From the NCBI GenBank assembly GCA_947646735.1, contig CANTFK010000713.1, forward strand, positions 310,001 through 374,000: a stretch of 64,000 nucleotides of DNA, given 5' to 3'. Made by a program: the position numbers and the translations under genes. Every line of letters starts with the position of its first letter. Position 1 is the stretch's first letter. Below, piece by piece: positions 60,106 through 64,000 of the stretch. The stretch is from Peronospora farinosa (Eukaryota > Oomycota > Peronosporomycetes > Peronosporales > Peronosporaceae). The notes beneath the pieces were generated by a model, which had not been told where the DNA came from, searched no databases, and worked only from the letters and a program-made list of their open reading frames with translations.

Positions 60106-60463
60106 TGTAACGGGGCACCCTCCGACTATACTGATTACAGTATAGTCTACTTTCACTGATTACAGTGAAAGCAGGTGCCTCAATTACCTCTCTTACACAA
60201 GAGGCAGAGGAAGCTTTACTTCTAAACAAACGCTTAGAAGTAGAGGAAAAGAAAACTGTATTTAATATAGTTAACTATCTTAATAAAACTAATCTGTTAT
60301 AACCTATGTTAACTATATTAAACTACAACTATGTATGTCGACAACTTGCCCTCCACTCATTGCGCGCGTCCATCGGTCATTGGTCAGCGCGTTGGTTGAT
60401 ATGATGGCCCATATCAACCAATAAGAGGGCATCTCCAACTTCAAGGAGATCTAGGAACAATAT
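60106..60463 (-). repeat. Gypsy LTR, minus orientation, interrupted by copy 2
   Basis: Begins with the LTR 3' terminus on the minus strand (TGTAACGGGGCACCC) and runs through most of the LTR until GGAACAATAT, where copy 2 starts. The remaining roughly 130 bp of this LTR should lie beyond the far end of copy 2, outside the window. If AATAT (60459-60463) is the target duplication it should recur there. Confidence 0.85.
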
Positions 60464-60922
60464 TGTAACGGGGTGAGCCCGTTACATAATATTGACACTT
60501 ATATGAAGTGTCAATAAAATATTATTATAACTAATAATATTTGACAATATTATCTTTTCTTATAATATTGTCCCTAGATCTCCTTGAAGTTGGAGATGCC
60601 CTCTTATTGGTTGATATGGGCCATCATATCAACCAACGCGCTGACCAATGACCGATGGACGCGCGCAATGAGTGGAGGGCAAGTTGTCAACATACATAGT
60701 TGTAGTTTAATATAGTTAACATAGGTTATAACAGATTAGTTTTATTAAGATAGTTAACTATATTAAATACAGTTTTCTTTTCCTCTACTTCTAAGCGTTT
60801 GTTTAGAAGTAAAGCTTCCTCTGCCTCTTGTGTAAGAGAGGTAATTGAGGCACCTGCTTTCACTGTAATCAGTGAAAGTAGACTATACTGTAATCAGTAT
60901 AGTCGGAGGGTGCCCCGTTACA
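60464..60922 (+). repeat. 5' LTR of Gypsy copy 2
   Basis: 459 bp, TGTAAC...GTTACA. Followed by the same primer-binding bases (TGGTAGCAC from 60925). Its hairpins at the 3' end are perfect, as in the copy 1 3' LTR. Confidence 0.93.
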
Positions 60923-60969
60923 CCTGGTAGCACTTCGTGGTCCGTTCAGCGACCACCGCACCACCCGCT

Positions 60970-62172
60970 ATGGAATCAGCGGGTGATGAACGTCATCACG
61001 CAACGCGTGATGATTTCCGCCATTTGAGTGACCTCGAATGGAATGCGGTTCAGCGTATGGCTGAAACCATCGGCAACCCTGCCGTTGGTGCCATGTTGCT
61101 CTCTCTTAGCGGAGACGACCAACATGCAACCATCGCCAAGTTCATACAACATGAACTTGACGAAGTTGTAAAGAAACTCACCTTGCTAGAGGAGCAAGGT
61201 TCTTAACAGGTTGAACTGTTGAGAGTACAAGGCGCTCAACAAGCTGACTTGTTAATGCAGCAGGGTGCTCAACAGTCTGAACTGTTGAGACAACAGCAGG
61301 CTAGTGCTGTTGCTGCCGGGTCGACGTGTATACGCCGACCCGAGTCCTTAAAGATTGATGTCTCCAAGTACAAAGCAGTCGAAAGCGACTCCTTGTTGAG
61401 ATGGTTCGTCGAACTCGACGATGCCATTGAGGCTCGTCACATCGATGACGATGCGATGAAGGTCAAGTTCGCCATGTCGAACTTGGCAGGACGTGCCAAA
61501 GCTTGGGCCTTAGGGCTCAAACTGCACGACCCATACGTTTTCCCAACGTATGACGTCTTCAAGGCGCGGCTCAAACACACGTTTGAACCGCCTCGCGCCG
61601 AATTCAGGGCTCGGGCTGAGCTCCTGGATTTGAAACAGGGTAAGCGTGATATACACGCTTACGCCCAGCACGTACGATACCTCGTTAGCTGTATCGTACT
61701 GAACCCAATCAATGAACACACGCAGGTTACTGTGTTCATCAAGGGTCTGACAGATGGTCCTGTCAAGACCCACCTGTTCCGCTTGGAGCTAGAATCGCTG
61801 GATCAAGCGATCTCTGCAGCGGAACAGGAGGACTTTAGCCTGCAACAGGCTCACGTCCACTCGGGGTCCTATCGTCCACCGAGACGACAGGAGGGCGGAG
61901 GTCCAGAACCAATGGACCTCTCCTATGTAGAAAGCGAGCGACCTCGCTCTCCAGGGTACAAGCGATTGCAAAAGTGCAATCGCTGTCAGAAGTTGGGCCA
62001 CTACGCTTATGGTGTAGTGCCCCACGCCCAGTGTCTCGAAACATTGGGAGTGACGATCGACCGTCTGCCAAGAAGGGCCAGAGACGTGGGTCCCACGTTG
62101 CTGCGAAATCGCAACAACGTGGTGGACCATCAAAAAACGGTCGGGGTCAGTAGGGGCGGAGCGCCCTACTGA
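60970..62172 (+). pseudogene. Gag with damaged zinc knuckle (Gypsy copy 2)
   Basis: The same frame continues from the ATG at 60970 to 62172, interrupted only by a TAA at 61204-61206 (CAA in copy 1). About 72 bp of Gln-rich repeat (QGAQQADLLMQQGAQQSELL) absent from copy 1 follows the stop. The knuckle loses its last Cys because of a 1-nt deletion: CNRCQKLGHYAYG. After that the frame is shifted. Confidence 0.88.
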
Positions 62173-62203
62173 TCCAGCAACGTCAAGAGAGTTCGCGGGA
62201 CTC

Positions 62204-62935
62204 TTGACGAAGGTTGCTCCCAACACACAGTCACTGTGTGTTGCCGCTCCCAGTGATGAGGTATCCCTCATCACATTGAAGATCGAAGTGACAAAGAATA
62301 TGTCACTTCGCGCCCTAGTTGATTGTGAGACTTCGAACAACTTTGTTCGACGCCAATCGCTAGATGATCGTAGGCTCAAATATGTTGAGCGCGATACCCC
62401 TCCAACGAGGATGACGGTGCGCCTTGCAACTGGCGCATCCGTAACAGTAAAGAAACGTGTAGTGGGAATTCACTACACGCTTGAAGGCAAAAAGTACGAT
62501 GATGATTTCATCGTACTTGATCTGGATGACAAATTTGATGTCATCCTAGGATTACCATGGATCAGAAGGTACGAGCCATGGGTCAGCTGGCAGCATCGAA
62601 CCGTGAAGATGCCTGCCGCTTGTTCATCAGATGGCCATCTGATGAACGTCTTGGAGCGTTCACAAGCGTGTGAATGTACTATGAGTGAGTGTGATGGCCT
62701 CACTTGTGGTTCGGTCGTTAGTACGACTGCACAAGAACTCAGCGTGACAGACAGTCACGCTGTGGAGCAAGCTGCCGGCGGCTGTGCACAAGCACAGGCA
62801 GCGCCGAAGGTCCACCACTCGAATAAGTCGAATGGACCGGGACATGAATGCTCGCCTAGAGGCAGCATTCACCGAAGAGTAAACCGGTTACCCAGAAGCG
62901 ACAACACGGTAATCCTAGATCAACTGGAGAGTTGA
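62204..62935 (+). pseudogene. Protease region (Gypsy copy 2)
   Basis: Open frame with the retropepsin core, but the active-site region reads DCETSNNF where copy 1 encodes DCGASNNF; loss of the Gly-Ala would be expected to inactivate it. YDDDFIVLDLDDKFDVILGLPW is shared with copy 1 (written here as its two halves: YDDDFIVLDLDD and KFDVILGLPW). A 1-nt deletion near 62860 ends the frame. Confidence 0.8.
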
Positions 62936-64000
62936 TCGTAGAGGATCTCGCTGTGGTTGCGCCACCACAGCTAGAGGAAGTCGATGGAACAAGTTTCATC
63001 GAGCCTGCGGGAATAAGTCCCCAGGAAATAATCACTGAGGGAATAAGTCCCCAGTGCCCTGAGGAAATAAGTCCCCTGGAAGTAACCGAGACGTTGAACG
63101 TCTTGGTTAATTACGGATCAAACGTAGGCGCTTATATGCTTGATCTGATCGCGCCTCCGAAGTTAACTTCGGAGATAACTCAGTTGCCTACGCTAGAACC
63201 TAAAAGGTTCTTGCGTGATCTGCGTAGTGGCAAAGTCAAGCAGATCTGTGTGCTCGTCGCAGAAGACGAGTACATGACTGACATTCGGTCAGCAACAATC
63301 TTTGCCGAGAACGAACGGGTTCTCAGCAGCTCATCAATGGACGAGAGTGTCCTTGATGAGAAGACTCGGATTGAACGATATACATCGCAATCCTGGGAGT
63401 CGCTGAAGTCAAATCCTTTGTACAAGGATTTGGTCGAATTCAAGGATGTATTCCCTGAATCCGTTCCGTGCGAGTTGCCTAAGGATAAAGGTACTCGACA
63501 CGAGATCGACCTTGTTCCTGGCACAAAATATTGTTTGATGAAGCAGTGGCCACTGCCTCGGGAACAGGTCGAGGCGATCGACAAGTTCTTTGCCGATCGC
63601 CTAGCAGCGGGCCATGTGAGGGAGTCAACTTCACCTCACAGCTCTCCGACCTTCTGTGTGCGCAAGGCCACAGGAGGGTGGCGGATAGTGCACGCGTTCA
63701 ATAAGTTGAACGCTGCAACGATACCGGCGCAAACGCCGATACCGAGAAAGGACGTAATCATAGATGGTATGTCTAAGAGTACCATCTTTTCGTCCATGGA
63801 TCTGATGGATGGTTTCTATCAGATCTTAATGCGTGAACGGGACATCCCGTACACAGCAGTGAGCACTCCCAGTGGTATGCTCTGGGAATGGTTGGTGATG
63901 CCGCAAGGGCTTAGTAATGCACCAGCCACATTCAATAGATGTGTTTCACATCTATTGAGACCGGTGCGCGAATTCGCACCGAGTTACTTCGATGATGTGT
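62936..64000 (+). CDS. Linker and reverse transcriptase (Gypsy copy 2), partial at window end
   Basis: An uninterrupted frame runs to the last base of the window, covering the ISPQ-repeat linker, the VEFKDVFPESVPCELP / TRHEIDLVPGTKYC segment that precedes Gypsy RTs, and the RT through PSYFDDV, where the window ends at the active site. In copy 1 this junction is frameshifted; here it is intact. Confidence 0.85.

Larger units (their letters stand above)
60464..64000 (+). mobile_element. Ty3/Gypsy chromovirus copy 2, 5' part only
   Basis: Same family as copy 1, very similar throughout, cut by the window end within the RT. Lesions differ from copy 1: TAA in gag, a 1-nt deletion in the zinc knuckle, a 1-nt deletion near 62860, and an altered protease active-site region. 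Conversely it is intact where copy 1 is broken (the gag position 1425, and the linker-to-RT junction). Confidence 0.93.

Overview
The window looks like an oomycete genome, most likely Peronosporales (Phytophthora or downy mildew type). Evidence: oomycete core-promoter motifs (TCATTYY followed by a short pyrimidine/AT block) close to start codons, few and short introns (72-103 bp), compact host genes separated by retrotransposon-rich DNA, and typical families such as tandem ABCG transporters, GH17 glucanase and an FHA-PP2C fusion. I cannot name the species. Layout: 1-16.6 kb is a nest of retrotransposons. A complete but mutated Ty3/Gypsy chromovirus (124-8162, 5-bp target duplication AGCCT) sits inside an older LTR of a second family. 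Downstream come an inverted gag fragment, decayed Copia pol on both strands, a diverged Gypsy protease fragment and a rearranged Gypsy LTR. 16.9-17.8 kb holds a secreted GH17 glucanase and 18.0-20.5 kb a broken non-LTR retrotransposon. 23.7-40.9 kb is a transporter block: a giant (about 2593 aa) two-unit ABCG protein with eroded ATPase motifs and a long repeat-containing N-terminus, a normal ABCG half-transporter, an MFS hexose transporter, and an ABCG half-transporter with a Cys-rich ectodomain. 41.1-56.7 kb carries mitochondrial ribosomal protein bL28, a mucin-like single-pass membrane protein, enoyl-CoA reductase, a ribosomal-L1-domain protein, an unrecognised protein, a four-exon FHA-PP2C phosphatase and a second single-pass membrane protein. 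60.1-64.0 kb begins a second Gypsy copy, inserted into an oppositely oriented LTR and cut by the window end. The most striking signal is not a gene: the Gypsy family is built almost end to end of short perfect inverted repeats (stems about 6-13 bp, loops about 1-12 nt, roughly one every 40-60 bp by eye), in LTRs, sense coding DNA and an antisense ORF alike. Host genes in the same window do not show this. Comparing diverged copies, several stems changed in sequence on both arms while staying paired, even where the encoded protein changed. A DNA- or RNA-level process therefore seems to maintain the hairpins. I know of no description of this; the claim needs a quantitative inverted-repeat scan and copy alignments. 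Second in interest are the degenerate ABCG fusion and the intact antisense ORF in an otherwise broken element.
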